Below, one piece after another: positions 40,333 through 47,176 of a stretch of DNA of 47,176 nucleotides (the first letter of the stretch is position 1; each line of letters starts with the position of its first letter). Source of the stretch: Candidatus Peribacter sp. (GTDB lineage: Bacteria > Patescibacteriota > Gracilibacteria > Peribacterales > Peribacteraceae); assembly GCA_030647195.1 (NCBI GenBank), contig JAUSKD010000014.1, positions 1-47,176 on the forward strand, given 5' to 3'. The translations under genes were made by a program, and so were the position numbers. The notes beneath the pieces were generated by a model that saw only the letters and a list, made by a program, of their open reading frames with translations, did not search any database and was not told the DNA's origin.

Positions 40333-41715
40333 TTATTCCATTTGGGATCCGAACCAATAATCTATAGCATCAAAACCGACGATATATCCTAGTGCATCAT
40401 CAATACCTGAAATAATGAAGGTAGGAATTCCAATATATTCACCTCTCTCATTGAAAGCAGCTCCACCCGAATTACCTGCGTCTATTTTGGCGGATGTTTT
40501 AATGTAAGTAGAGCCTACCCTTCCACTCACAACGCCTTCAGTCGAAGTTATTGTTCCAGCGCCGTATTGTGGATAGCCAACTACATATATTTTGTCGTTG
40601 ATACCCAAGGCATCAGATGTTCCGAAATTTGAGATATATGGAAATGAATCTGGCAAAGAATCCCCCTCCTCCAATGGAGCAACTATTTTCATTACCGCTA
40701 CATCTAAGTCCTCATCATGGTATTGTTTGAGCGTTTCATCGTCTTGCCGAAAATCTGCATCGGCAATATACATATAGGTCGGATCTTTAGAAATGTCGGT
40801 AGTGAATCCGATTACACAAAGGTTTTGCATTGCATTTTCTATCACATGATAGTTTGTAAGAATTAATCCATTTTCTGAAAATATGATGCCAGAACCATGG
40901 ACCCATTCTTCATCGCTTGTTTTGCACAAGATCGATACTACAGCATGTAAATTTCTACGAATATCGAATTTCCCAATCAAATCCGAATTCGTTTGTTGCT
41001 GAAAACCTGTTACTTCTTTTGTGCGTGGCGAGTCGTTTTGTGCAATGTAATTAGTATCATATTGAATATTCGGTCGAGGGATTGTATTGCTGTTATTCGC
41101 ATTCTCAGTATTCGAATAATCTATTGGTTGCGAGTTTGTTTCATTACTACTTGGCGTATTAATCAGCACCACCATACATAAAACAAATAATACGATCGAT
41201 AATAGAATCGCTAAGGCACGATTCCATTTATTCTTTTGTAGAACATATGTATGAGCTATTACATCATGCCATCCCCGATGCTTGCTATCGAATGCAATAT
41301 TGAAGAATCCAATGCAAAAGATTGCCCCAGAAACTAAATATGCAAATGCTCGCCCCAAAGCCTGATTGAAAGAAGTTTCAGTACCTTCGCTATTCACCAC
41401 CTTTAATCCAAATAATATTTTTCCTGGTGTCGCAGATTTTCTATAGACAAAATAGGTATGATAAGCAATAAAGATTGGCCAAAAGATCCAATCGTAATCT
41501 TGGTTTTCAATCATTAACAGCACTATTGCTGTGGCGGTGAAGAGTATGGATAAATCCGTTATGTAAGCACCAAATCTTGGCCAGAAACCCGCATACCTAT
41601 CATAGTCATCGGCAAATACCTTCTCTCTTTTCAGGGCTGTCGGTACTTCTGCACCACAGTGTTTACAAAAACTTGCTCGTTCGTGTAATGCCTTTCCGCA
41701 TTTTTTGCAGTACAT
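40333..41715 (-). CDS. Zinc ribbon - RDD membrane domain - trypsin-like serine protease fusion
   Basis: 460 aa from ATG 41715. Zinc ribbon CKKCGKALHERASFCKHCG at residues 3-21. RDD domain at about 47-165 (FWPRFGAYITDLSILF, KSATPGKILFGLKVVN, RGWHDVIAHTYVL) with three to four helices. A further helix at about 170-195 is followed by an Asn/Ser-rich linker, then a DegP/S1C-like trypsin fold: His in LILTNYHVIENA (near 289), Asp in DEDLDVAVMKI (near 338), Ser in KIDAGNSGGAAF (near 413). No PDZ domain follows. Topology suggests a cytosolic ribbon and an outer protease. The stop of the next upstream gene lies 1 base before this start. Confidence 0.88.
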   Translation of the reverse strand: MYCKKCGKALHERASFCKHCGAEVPTALKREKVFADDYDRYAGFWPRFGAYITDLSILFTATAIVLLMIENQDYDWIFWPIFIAYHTYFVYRKSATPGKILFGLKVVNSEGTETSFNQALGRAFAYLVSGAIFCIGFFNIAFDSKHRGWHDVIAHTYVLQKNKWNRALAILLSIVLFVLCMVVLINTPSSNETNSQPIDYSNTENANNSNTIPRPNIQYDTNYIAQNDSPRTKEVTGFQQQTNSDLIGKFDIRRNLHAVVSILCKTSDEEWVHGSGIIFSENGLILTNYHVIENAMQNLCVIGFTTDISKDPTYMYIADADFRQDDETLKQYHDEDLDVAVMKIVAPLEEGDSLPDSFPYISNFGTSDALGINDKIYVVGYPQYGAGTITSTEGVVSGRVGSTYIKTSAKIDAGNSGGAAFNERGEYIGIPTFIISGIDDALGYIVGFDAIDYWFGSQME

Positions 41716-41716
41716 A

Positions 41717-42409
41717 TCAGTTCTTAGGGGAGAGTGAAGCACCGCAATGCTGGCAGAATTTGCCATCTGACTCTGTTTCTTTTCCGCAGGAAGTACACAC
41801 TCTCACGCCACGGGCAGCATATTTCCCAAACTCGCTATGACACAAACCCAATAGTACATCCAACACAGCAGCGTTAGTCGTTGCTAACGGTATCGCAATG
41901 AATTCTTTCTTCACGCTTTTCTCGGTTAAATACCAAACATGAACCACAGCTAAATGAAGGACAATTCCCGCATATCGGTTCCATGGAATTGCGACAACTC
42001 CCCCAAAAAATGTTTTCTTCTGAAATCCTTCCTTGTTTAAACTAATACTACCAATTTTCACAGTGTCCCCAGCTAAAATGGTGGAAAATAGTCGTTTAAC
42101 AATGATGGGTTCAAAAATATTTTTTGATAGGTAGAAAAGTTTATGAAACACCTCATTTGGTTCTTTTCCATGCCCCGGAATACTAAATGAAATTGCTTCT
42201 GAATCAGTTCCAATGAGAAAGGAGGACGAAGTGCTAGTATTTACAGGAACAAAATACACAGATGTACGAGTGGTTGTTGAGTGATATGAAATACGAGATA
42301 AATCCCTAATCAGTATTCTTGTAGAACCACAGGCAATATCTGTATCAGAAATAATCAATTGCTTATTTTTCCAGCTGCCGGGAATCGTAAGTTCAAGAGG
42401 ATTTCCCAT
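41717..42409 (-). CDS. Hypothetical protein with C-terminal zinc ribbon
   Basis: 230 aa. N-terminal two thirds are beta-rich (LELTIPGSWKNKQLIISD; SSFLIGTDSEAISFSI) with a PH-like feel (IAIPWNRYAGIVLHL), then a C-terminal double-CxxC ribbon VCTSCGKETESDGKFCQHCG (about 204-223). No membrane segment is certain. Directly abuts the RDD-protease gene downstream (one-base gap) and the 226-aa ribbon gene upstream (17 bases), so it is inside the ribbon operon. Confidence 0.72.
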   Translation of the reverse strand: MGNPLELTIPGSWKNKQLIISDTDIACGSTRILIRDLSRISYHSTTTRTSVYFVPVNTSTSSSFLIGTDSEAISFSIPGHGKEPNEVFHKLFYLSKNIFEPIIVKRLFSTILAGDTVKIGSISLNKEGFQKKTFFGGVVAIPWNRYAGIVLHLAVVHVWYLTEKSVKKEFIAIPLATTNAAVLDVLLGLCHSEFGKYAARGVRVCTSCGKETESDGKFCQHCGASLSPKN

Positions 42410-42426
42410 AGTAAATAGGAGAAGAA

Positions 42427-43107
42427 TTACTTTCGATATCTATCTTCAATTTGCGCTAAGAAGTAACCCCAAATGATCCCGCCTAAAACTTCTGCCTTGA
42501 GAGCCTCTACCGCTTTCGTATCTAGACGTTTCTGATGCTCCGGGTATGACTCAAATAACGAGGTGACGCGAAAAGAACAGTAATTGTCCATGATCATGCG
42601 GGCATCCATTCCAATCTTTGCATACTCAATATTGAAATCTATCTTTTGAAGCTCTTTTCTCAATTCCTCCTCAGATGGAACATGTTCAAAAACACTCAAT
42701 TTTTGTTTATATAGTAAGCGATTAGCCAAATAGAGCCGATAACCTCCCGGGTAGGAGAGTTGCAACGCAAAGAGGAGTGCTTTAACAAAAGCATAGGACT
42801 CCTGCTTCAACTCTTCGTGCTTCGAGAGGATCTTTTCCAAATCGTTGTTCGCCAAGCTATTCATAATAGTCCAAGCTGCTGGACTAATTAGAGCATTGTA
42901 CTTTTCTCTTTGATCGCCTGTTGAGTCGTGGATTTCAGCAAATTTATCAAATAATGTCATCTTGGACTCTTCATTATTTGAATCAGCTTTGGTCTTCTCT
43001 TGCTTCTTTTTCTCATCAATAGGATCCTTGATTAATTCGCCACAATAGGTGCAGAAGAGGCTATCACCGGGAACCTCTTTTCCGCACTGAGGGCAAAACA
43101 TACTCAT
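42427..43107 (-). CDS. Hypothetical soluble protein with N-terminal zinc ribbon
   Basis: 226 aa from ATG 43107 (MSMFCPQCGKEVPGDSLFC). Ribbon CPQCGKEVPGDSLFCTYCG at about residues 5-23, a Lys/Glu-rich linker, then an all-helical domain (ILSKHEELKQESYAFVKALL, LYLANRLLYKQKLSVFEHV) ending in IIWGYFLAQIEDRYRK. Function unknown. The long upstream open frame would overlap the divergent gene at 43211 and is rejected. First gene of the four-gene ribbon operon. Confidence 0.75.
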   Translation of the reverse strand: MSMFCPQCGKEVPGDSLFCTYCGELIKDPIDEKKKQEKTKADSNNEESKMTLFDKFAEIHDSTGDQREKYNALISPAAWTIMNSLANNDLEKILSKHEELKQESYAFVKALLFALQLSYPGGYRLYLANRLLYKQKLSVFEHVPSEEELRKELQKIDFNIEYAKIGMDARMIMDNYCSFRVTSLFESYPEHQKRLDTKAVEALKAEVLGGIIWGYFLAQIEDRYRK

Positions 43108-43210
43108 ATTGCATAAAACAATACTCCTCCATTTATATGTATACAACAAAAATATTAATTGTAGATTGCTCATCATATGCAGTACATGGGCAACGTGATA
43201 CGTTTTACTT

Positions 43211-43726
43211 ATGTTCTGCCAATACTGTGGAGGCAAGATAGATAAAGAAAGTGCAAAGTTTTGTAAGACCTGCGGTAAGCCTTTGAATGAAACTGGAGGT
43301 AAATGTGGAAGCGACACTCATCACGAAAAAGGAGCTGGATCAAAGGAAAATCCACATATGACTAACGATTTTTTAAAGCGATTCTGGCCTGAAATGGAAA
43401 CGGATAAAGAATGTATTGGAGCTGCTAAGGTTGCATCAGTTGTCGCTGCGTTTCTTGCTGTATTTTTTGCAATCATCTCACTGAATGCAGGCAACAATCT
43501 TGGGTTAATTGATGTGGCACTATTTGGTGCAATCGCTTTCTTTATTTGGAAAATGTCACGCATAGCGGCGGTCTCTGCGCTTATTCTTTACCTATTCGAG
43601 TGCTATACCACAATCTCATCGGGTACTGAGATAAAGCCATTATCGTGGGTATTCACTGCCCTATATATTTACGCATTCGTGGTTGGAATAAGAGGAACAT
43701 TTGCTTATCAAAAACGAAGGAAATAG
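43211..43726 (+). CDS. Zinc-ribbon membrane protein
   Basis: 171 aa. The ribbon starts at residue 2: MFCQYCGGKIDKESAKFCKT followed by CG. Linker of about 30 residues, then four hydrophobic segments (VASVVAAFLAVFFAIISL, VALFGAIAFFIWKM, AAVSALILYLFECY, WVFTALYIYAFVVGI). Divergent from the ribbon operon, sharing the 103-base AT-rich spacer 43108-43210, which probably contains both promoters. Fifth zinc-ribbon gene in a row. Confidence 0.75.
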   Translation: MFCQYCGGKIDKESAKFCKTCGKPLNETGGKCGSDTHHEKGAGSKENPHMTNDFLKRFWPEMETDKECIGAAKVASVVAAFLAVFFAIISLNAGNNLGLIDVALFGAIAFFIWKMSRIAAVSALILYLFECYTTISSGTEIKPLSWVFTALYIYAFVVGIRGTFAYQKRRK

Positions 43727-43756
43727 TAACCCTGATTATTTCCCTTTCACCTATTT

Positions 43757-44203
43757 ATGGATCATCATTTCGCCCCCGAGACGTTAAGGATCGGCAAGTA
43801 CTACAAGTGGATGAATGTCTGCGTTGTTGTTTGGCTTGTCACTCAGGGTATTGCTCAATTGGCAAAAGATAATCCGGAGTCAGCAGTAGCAATAGGCCTG
43901 TTGGTATTACTGATTCTTCTACTCAATGCCGTTGTGTTCCTCTACAGCATCACACGTCTTTCGTTATCCCTTGGTGGTAATTATCGGTTTCTTCCATTGG
44001 GGCTTCTTGTACTGATCATTGCTCCATTCGTTTTTCTCAGGACAGCCGATGCTTTCGCTCAGATCTCTTCTTATTCTATCTTTGTAGCGTTCTTCATCTT
44101 GGTTGTTATTTCGTGGAAAACAAGAAAGGTACTTGAGTCACGAGGGGTAAGGATGGGGATCTTGGGGGCAAAAGGCATCACCTTACTTGGCAAAGAAAAA
44201 TAG
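43757..44203 (+). CDS. Hypothetical polytopic membrane protein
   Basis: 148 aa with four helices (CVVVWLVTQGIAQLA; AIGLLVLLILLLNAVVFLYS; LPLGLLVLIIAPFVFL; FVAFFILVVISW) and a basic C-terminal tail (KTRKVLESRGVRMG). No family recognised. Follows the zinc-ribbon membrane gene by 30 bases on the same strand; the leader is C/T-rich (TTTCCCTTTCACCTATTT). Confidence 0.62.
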   Translation: MDHHFAPETLRIGKYYKWMNVCVVVWLVTQGIAQLAKDNPESAVAIGLLVLLILLLNAVVFLYSITRLSLSLGGNYRFLPLGLLVLIIAPFVFLRTADAFAQISSYSIFVAFFILVVISWKTRKVLESRGVRMGILGAKGITLLGKEK

Positions 44204-44206
44204 CGA

Positions 44207-44236
44207 ATGAAAGGACTCATAGACATCAACTCCAAG
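44207..44236 (+). repeat. Island repeat, divergent copy 2
   Basis: CATAGACATCAACTCCAAGG near 44218-44237 matches copy 1 (CATGGACACAAACTCCAAGG) at 17 of 20 bases. It lies just upstream of the lipoprotein gene. Confidence 0.5.
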
Positions 44237-44257
44237 GAAAGAATAGAATCTAAATTA

Positions 44258-44518
44258 GTGAAGAAGTACTTATTGATCTTTTTGGCCACATCAATCCTTA
44301 CTGCCTGCAGCCAAGGGACTTCATACAACGACAATGGTACAAAGGGAAATGATGTTGGAACTCAGTGCGAAATAGAGAATCCGTACTCAGAAGGGTCTGG
44401 CCACTATGCTGGATACGAATGGGCTGAGCGAACTGGCGGCGACTGTAGCGGGAATTCACAGTCTTTTAACGAAGGATGTGAAGAATATTTCAGGCAGTTA
44501 GATAGCTGCCAAAGATAG
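44258..44518 (+). CDS. Small lipoprotein
   Basis: 86 aa from a GTG at 44258 (VKKYLLIFLATSILTACSQG): signal with lipobox LTAC. The frame is open to ATG 44207, but that start would put 17 polar residues before the signal and would translate the island repeat. Mature part: ENPYSEGSGHYAGYEWAERT, two cysteines in GDCSGNSQSFNEGCEEYF and a terminal CQR. Similar short GHYAGYEWAE proteins occur as exported domains, but I do not know a function. Confidence 0.65.
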   Translation: MKKYLLIFLATSILTACSQGTSYNDNGTKGNDVGTQCEIENPYSEGSGHYAGYEWAERTGGDCSGNSQSFNEGCEEYFRQLDSCQR

Positions 44519-44570
44519 GTGTATCTCCTCGCACGAGGAAGGATGTCTATGGCATGCTCTATTAGTGGAA

Positions 44571-45137
44571 TTATTTACGAACCCAGAGATAGATTTGTGC
44601 GACCAGATACAATATTGCTAGCCAGAGAAACGGCTCAAATGCTCGCTTAATCTCTCGGGGAATAGATAACCACAATCTCCATATGTTGAATCTTTGTTTC
44701 CCAAACCTCGGATTGATCTTCTTCATCGCTTCCTGAATGCGCTCAGGTCCCCATAGGTCAATATTCAGTTGTCTAGCCTCGTTGGTGGCCGTAATTCCGA
44801 ATGGTAGGGTAGAGACAAATATTCCAGCTGAAACATGTTGAATATCCATCGGAGCACGCAATGCTCTCACCTGTTCTATCGGCATAAAATTTCCACGTTG
44901 GCTCTTCCTCCATTTCTTGCATTGAACATAGACGGGATTGCCATCTCTATAAGCTATGACATCAACTCCACCGTCGGCATTGTGGCTTCCTTTTTTGGAA
45001 GTTACACGAACCCGTGAATACCCTTCTCTCTCCAGCAGGTATTTCGTGAAATATTCAAAAGCACGAGGTGAAAGCTGAAGAATATCTTCCATTGAGCTTA
45101 AGCTAGCAAAGCCAAGATGATCCAAGAAGCGAAGCAT
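44571..45137 (-). CDS. Mrr-like restriction endonuclease-fold protein with C-terminal membrane helix
   Basis: 188 aa. AFEYFTKYLLEREGYSRVRV, then the catalytic core NADGGVDVIAYRDGNPVYVQ followed by CKKW (the D and QxK of Mrr-type nucleases, about residues 54-78), and VRALRAPMDIQHVSAGIFVS. A C-terminal hydrophobic segment (FLWLAILYLVAQIYLWV, about 168-185) would tether it to the membrane. Mrr-like proteins cut methylated or foreign DNA. Start ATG 45137, with ATG 45092 possible. No methyltransferase is adjacent. Confidence 0.82.
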   Translation of the reverse strand: MLRFLDHLGFASLSSMEDILQLSPRAFEYFTKYLLEREGYSRVRVTSKKGSHNADGGVDVIAYRDGNPVYVQCKKWRKSQRGNFMPIEQVRALRAPMDIQHVSAGIFVSTLPFGITATNEARQLNIDLWGPERIQEAMKKINPRFGKQRFNIWRLWLSIPREIKRAFEPFLWLAILYLVAQIYLWVRK

Positions 45138-45176
45138 TTCCTTAAGTGTAGAGCTATCCCTAATAGATACAAAATC

Positions 45177-45449
45177 CTAAGGCTGTCCCGTTTTCCCAAA
45201 TACCTCCTTCCATATTCGATGAAACTTTTCCTCGCTTGGCGGAGGCGGTAGGGGGCCATGCTCTTTTTCATATGCATCTAAGCAAAGCCTCACCCAATTG
45301 CGTGCCAACTCATTTGTTTCCTCCTCAGTCATCGAAGCATGCCTTACCTTGTATCTGGGATCTTTCAGCTCAAATAGTGGCGATAGAACAATTTCTCTCT
45401 GCTGTGAGTTATCTAATGCCTTCCGTGACTTTCTCTGGTTCTTTGCCAT
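45177..45449 (-). CDS. Small hypothetical protein
   Basis: 90 aa, basic N-terminus (MAKNQRKSRKALDNSQQRE), then an acidic helical part (MTEEETNELARNWVRLCLDA) and a Pro-rich turn (GPLPPPPSEEKFHRIWKEVF). Soluble; family not recognised. Precedes the Mrr-like gene by 39 bases on the same strand and may be its partner. An island-repeat copy lies 20 bases upstream of its start. Confidence 0.6.
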   Translation of the reverse strand: MAKNQRKSRKALDNSQQREIVLSPLFELKDPRYKVRHASMTEEETNELARNWVRLCLDAYEKEHGPLPPPPSEEKFHRIWKEVFGKTGQP

Positions 45450-45461
45450 AGAGCTAAGTAT

Positions 45462-45483
45462 ACCTCATGGACGCAAACTCCTG
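45462..45483 (+). repeat. Island repeat, copy 3
   Basis: ATGGACGCAAACTCC at 45469-45483, one base different from the consensus, preceded by ATACCTC. Between divergent genes at 45449 and 45572. Confidence 0.75.
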
Positions 45484-45571
45484 AGCAGTGGTAAGTTGAG
45501 TCTGCGATGAAGGTCATCATTCATTATGAAATCTATGAATCAAGAAAGTTTCAAAAGCTTATGAACCAACA

Positions 45572-45811
45572 ATGATGAGAAAATTGATAATCATAGTAGG
45601 CATCATTATCAGCATTGCTATTAGCCCCTTCCTGTTAATAATTTTGAATCAGCACCAAGGTAGCTACTTCAAAGGTGGGTGTGACAATTTTATGGTGGCT
45701 ACTCTTTTCCAGAAAATGACCCACCCATTCATTTGTGACTCAATTCTATGCTGCTCAACAAAATATGAAGGCAACCGGTGCGTGGCTAAGATCTGCTATG
45801 AAAGATATTAA
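45572..45811 (+). CDS. Small exported cysteine-rich protein
   Basis: 79 aa. N-terminal signal/anchor (KLIIIVGIIISIAISPFLLII), then about 50 residues with seven cysteines including ICDSILCCSTKYEGNRC and CYERY. The cysteine spacing suggests a disulfide-knotted peptide. Family not recognised. Flanked on both sides by island-repeat copies, like a single-gene cassette. Confidence 0.6.
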   Translation: MMRKLIIIVGIIISIAISPFLLIILNQHQGSYFKGGCDNFMVATLFQKMTHPFICDSILCCSTKYEGNRCVAKICYERY

Positions 45812-45821
45812 TACCAGAATC

Positions 45822-45846
45822 ACACCTGTGAATGGACACAAACTCC
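45822..45846 (+). repeat. Island repeat, copy 4
   Basis: ATGGACACAAACTCC at 45832-45846, preceded by ACCTGTGA. Between the cysteine-rich gene and the lipoprotein gene. Confidence 0.8.
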
Positions 45847-45865
45847 CATGTGGATGTAGCATCCT

Positions 45866-46696
45866 ATGCTGATGGGAAAAAGGTTGCTCATTGTTGGTGC
45901 TTTTCTACTGCTTATTTCATGCGCTCCTATACAACAAGAACAAACGAATGAGGTGGAGAAGGATATAAATGTGCCCAAACAGCAGGAAGACTCTCAAGAT
46001 CAGCTGGATACAAGCAATGAGAATGCAACTGTTCATGGTTTCTATACAGCTCTTTCGCAGGGCAACGGAAATCTAGCAGTTCGATACCTCATGCCCGAAA
46101 AGAGGGAAATTGGTAATTTCACATCTCAAGGCATAACAAATTATTACGGAGGTCTTGAAGGCCGAGTTAGTATTGATCGTGTTGAACAGGCAGGAGTGAA
46201 TGTTTGGCGAGTAATTTATTCATATAAGGAAACAGGAAAAGAAAGATGCACGGATATTGCTGATGTGTCTCTTGTCCAAAGGGGATCTCAGTGGCTCATT
46301 GGAAAAATATTGCCTCAACAAGTCTGTAAAGCCGATGACAAGGTCGTCCAAGAAGCTATTCCTAACTCCGATACTGCCGTTGGTAAAAACATTGAATGCC
46401 AAACAGCCGGAAGACAAAAGTTCCAGGATAAGCTGTTTGCTGATGGTGATATTAGATACGTGTTCTTCTACAGCCCGAGTTTGGATACTTGTCTTCTTGA
46501 AAGAAAGGACTCGGGTCCTGGCGACGCCTTTGCAGCAAAGCTTTATAACATGTTTACCAACGAAATGCTGGTTCATTATTCAACAGGAGGTACGGACTTC
46601 TGTGAGGGGGCAAAGGCAACAGGAGTTGCCCCACGAGCCGAATGTACGACCTCAATGGAAGAATTTAATACGTGGAAGGCTGCATTATCTGAATAA
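45866..46696 (+). CDS. Lipoprotein of unknown function
   Basis: 276 aa (MLMGKRLLIVGAFLLLISCA; ATG 45872 is an alternative). Lipobox LISC with Cys at about residue 19, an Asp/Gln-rich linker, an NTF2-like-looking domain at about 55-150 (ATVHGFYTALSQGNGNLAVR, DIADVSLVQRGSQWLIGKIL), and a second domain with RYVFFYSPSLDTCLLERKD. C-terminal cysteines (FCEGAKATG, ECTTSMEE). The family is not recognised with confidence. Flanked by island repeats. Confidence 0.72.
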   Translation: MLMGKRLLIVGAFLLLISCAPIQQEQTNEVEKDINVPKQQEDSQDQLDTSNENATVHGFYTALSQGNGNLAVRYLMPEKREIGNFTSQGITNYYGGLEGRVSIDRVEQAGVNVWRVIYSYKETGKERCTDIADVSLVQRGSQWLIGKILPQQVCKADDKVVQEAIPNSDTAVGKNIECQTAGRQKFQDKLFADGDIRYVFFYSPSLDTCLLERKDSGPGDAFAAKLYNMFTNEMLVHYSTGGTDFCEGAKATGVAPRAECTTSMEEFNTWKAALSE

Positions 46697-46718
46697 TAAT
46701 TCTCTACTCTTATTCATT

Positions 46719-46997
46719 ATGAGAAAACCAATGGACTATATTCGATCCAAGGAAACAGAATCGCTTCTGCAAAAGAAATGGTGGCATAGGTTAATCAAGG
46801 TTTCAATTTGGGTTGGCGTGTTGTTCTACGGCTTCACAGTGCTTGGTGAGTTGATGAATTATTGCATGCCAGGGAAGGATTGCTTAGAGGTATCAGCAAT
46901 AATCCTTGTTCCCTTCATAGCAGGCTTCTTTCTATTGCAGGTCATATATTACAAGATTGTGATCTATATTGTTTACGGGAGGGAACTCCCAAAGTAG
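46719..46997 (+). CDS. Small two-helix membrane protein
   Basis: 92 aa from ATG 46719 (MRKPMDYIRSKETESLLQKK). Two membrane helices (LIKVSIWVGVLFYGFTVLGEL and AIILVPFIAGFFLLQVIYYK regions) joined by a short loop with two Cys (NYCMPGKDC). The longer open frame back to 46257 overlaps the lipoprotein and is rejected. Follows the lipoprotein by 22 bases; an island-repeat copy follows. Confidence 0.6.
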   Translation: MRKPMDYIRSKETESLLQKKWWHRLIKVSIWVGVLFYGFTVLGELMNYCMPGKDCLEVSAIILVPFIAGFFLLQVIYYKIVIYIVYGRELPK

Positions 46998-47015
46998 CAA
47001 ATGGACACAAACTCC
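46991..47015 (+). repeat. Island repeat, copy 5
   Basis: ATGGACACAAACTCC at 47001-47015, just after the stop of the two-helix membrane protein. Confidence 0.8.
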
Positions 47016-47061
47016 TAGTGGCAATTACAGTGCTGTACTGGAACTACGCGTTGAACTGTTA

Positions 47062-47112
47062 ATCAGAGGTTCGCCAATCCTCCCCTCTGAGGGCTGGGAA
47101 ACCAGCCTCAGT
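47062..47112. other. Hairpins near the right edge
   Basis: A GAGG/CCTC stem (about 47062-47078) is followed by a longer stem CTGAGG-GCTGG / CCAGCCTCAG with a GAAA loop (about 47085-47111). No T-run follows. Could be a processed RNA, a recombination site or a terminator. Confidence 0.35.
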
Positions 47113-47134
47113 TCAGGATGCCTTGTGATATACT

Positions 47135-47176
47135 ATGCATACGCGCAGAGTCGTTAAATCGGGATATCGCCAGTCC
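47135..47176 (+). CDS. Possible start of a gene running off the right edge
   Basis: ATG 47135 opens a frame MHTRRVVKSGYRQS to the window end. TATACT (47129-47134) sits directly before it, which is too close for a standard start, so a slightly later start codon outside the window or a chance frame is possible. Confidence 0.25.
   Translation, partial: MHTRRVVKSGYRQS

Noticed and set aside
47050-47085. tRNA-Asn-like words (CTGTTAATC and GGTTCG) near the right edge
   Set aside because: The anticodon stem pairs poorly, the T-arm has the wrong loop length and no acceptor stem could be formed.

Overview
The window reads as bacterial chromosome from an uncultured lineage, most likely a Candidate Phyla Radiation (Patescibacteria) genome of the Peregrinibacteria/Peribacteria type. 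The reasons are a mix of short housekeeping blocks (ychF, rpsB-tsf, glyQS, gyrB, hisS, rpsU), many small secreted or membrane proteins without close named relatives, S-layer-homology-like proteins, a free-standing four-helix-bundle gene and an orphan TraG/VirD4-type ATPase. UGA acts as a stop throughout, so this is not a recoded Gracilibacteria/Absconditabacteria genome. The taxonomic call is inference.

Layout. 1-6.6 kb: partial ychF, an SLH-sortase fusion, four tandem paralogous single-pass membrane proteins and a TraG-like ATPase. 6.8-19.3 kb: housekeeping block with a response regulator, tsf-rpsB, a DsbB-like protein, glyQS, a PrsW-like membrane protease, a C-terminal processing protease, the four-helix-bundle element, rpsU, gyrB and hisS. 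19.5-25.6 kb: an attenuator-like structured leader RNA before a 71-aa gene, a C39-like lipoprotein, then a long minus-strand run (two receiver proteins, a histidine kinase, a coiled-coil protein, DUF5661, GlsB, SLH protein, secreted proteins). 25.6-32.6 kb: an envelope region with SLH/Ig-like/CHRD, ice-binding-like and L,D-transpeptidase genes, broken up by one IS1595-like element and two internally deleted derivatives of it. 32.7-35.1 kb: a single gene fusing glucose-6-phosphate dehydrogenase to 6-phosphogluconate dehydrogenase. 35.3-39.8 kb: a PD-(D/E)XK protein, small membrane proteins, a divergent P-loop ATPase, DUF5659. 39.9-47.2 kb: a visibly AT-richer accessory island with five adjacent zinc-ribbon proteins (one a zinc ribbon-RDD-trypsin fusion), an Mrr-like nuclease, lipoproteins, and a short same-orientation repeat at five spots between genes.

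Expression signals are unusual. Recognisable -10 boxes often lie within about 15 bases of the start codon, implying leaderless or very short-leader mRNAs. Most longer leaders are C/T-rich and lack GGAGG. The most system-like discoveries are the putative transcription attenuator at 19.76-19.92 kb, the IS/MITE family that carries an outward promoter in front of three envelope genes, the zwf-gnd fusion, the zinc-ribbon cluster, and the four-copy tandem paralog array.
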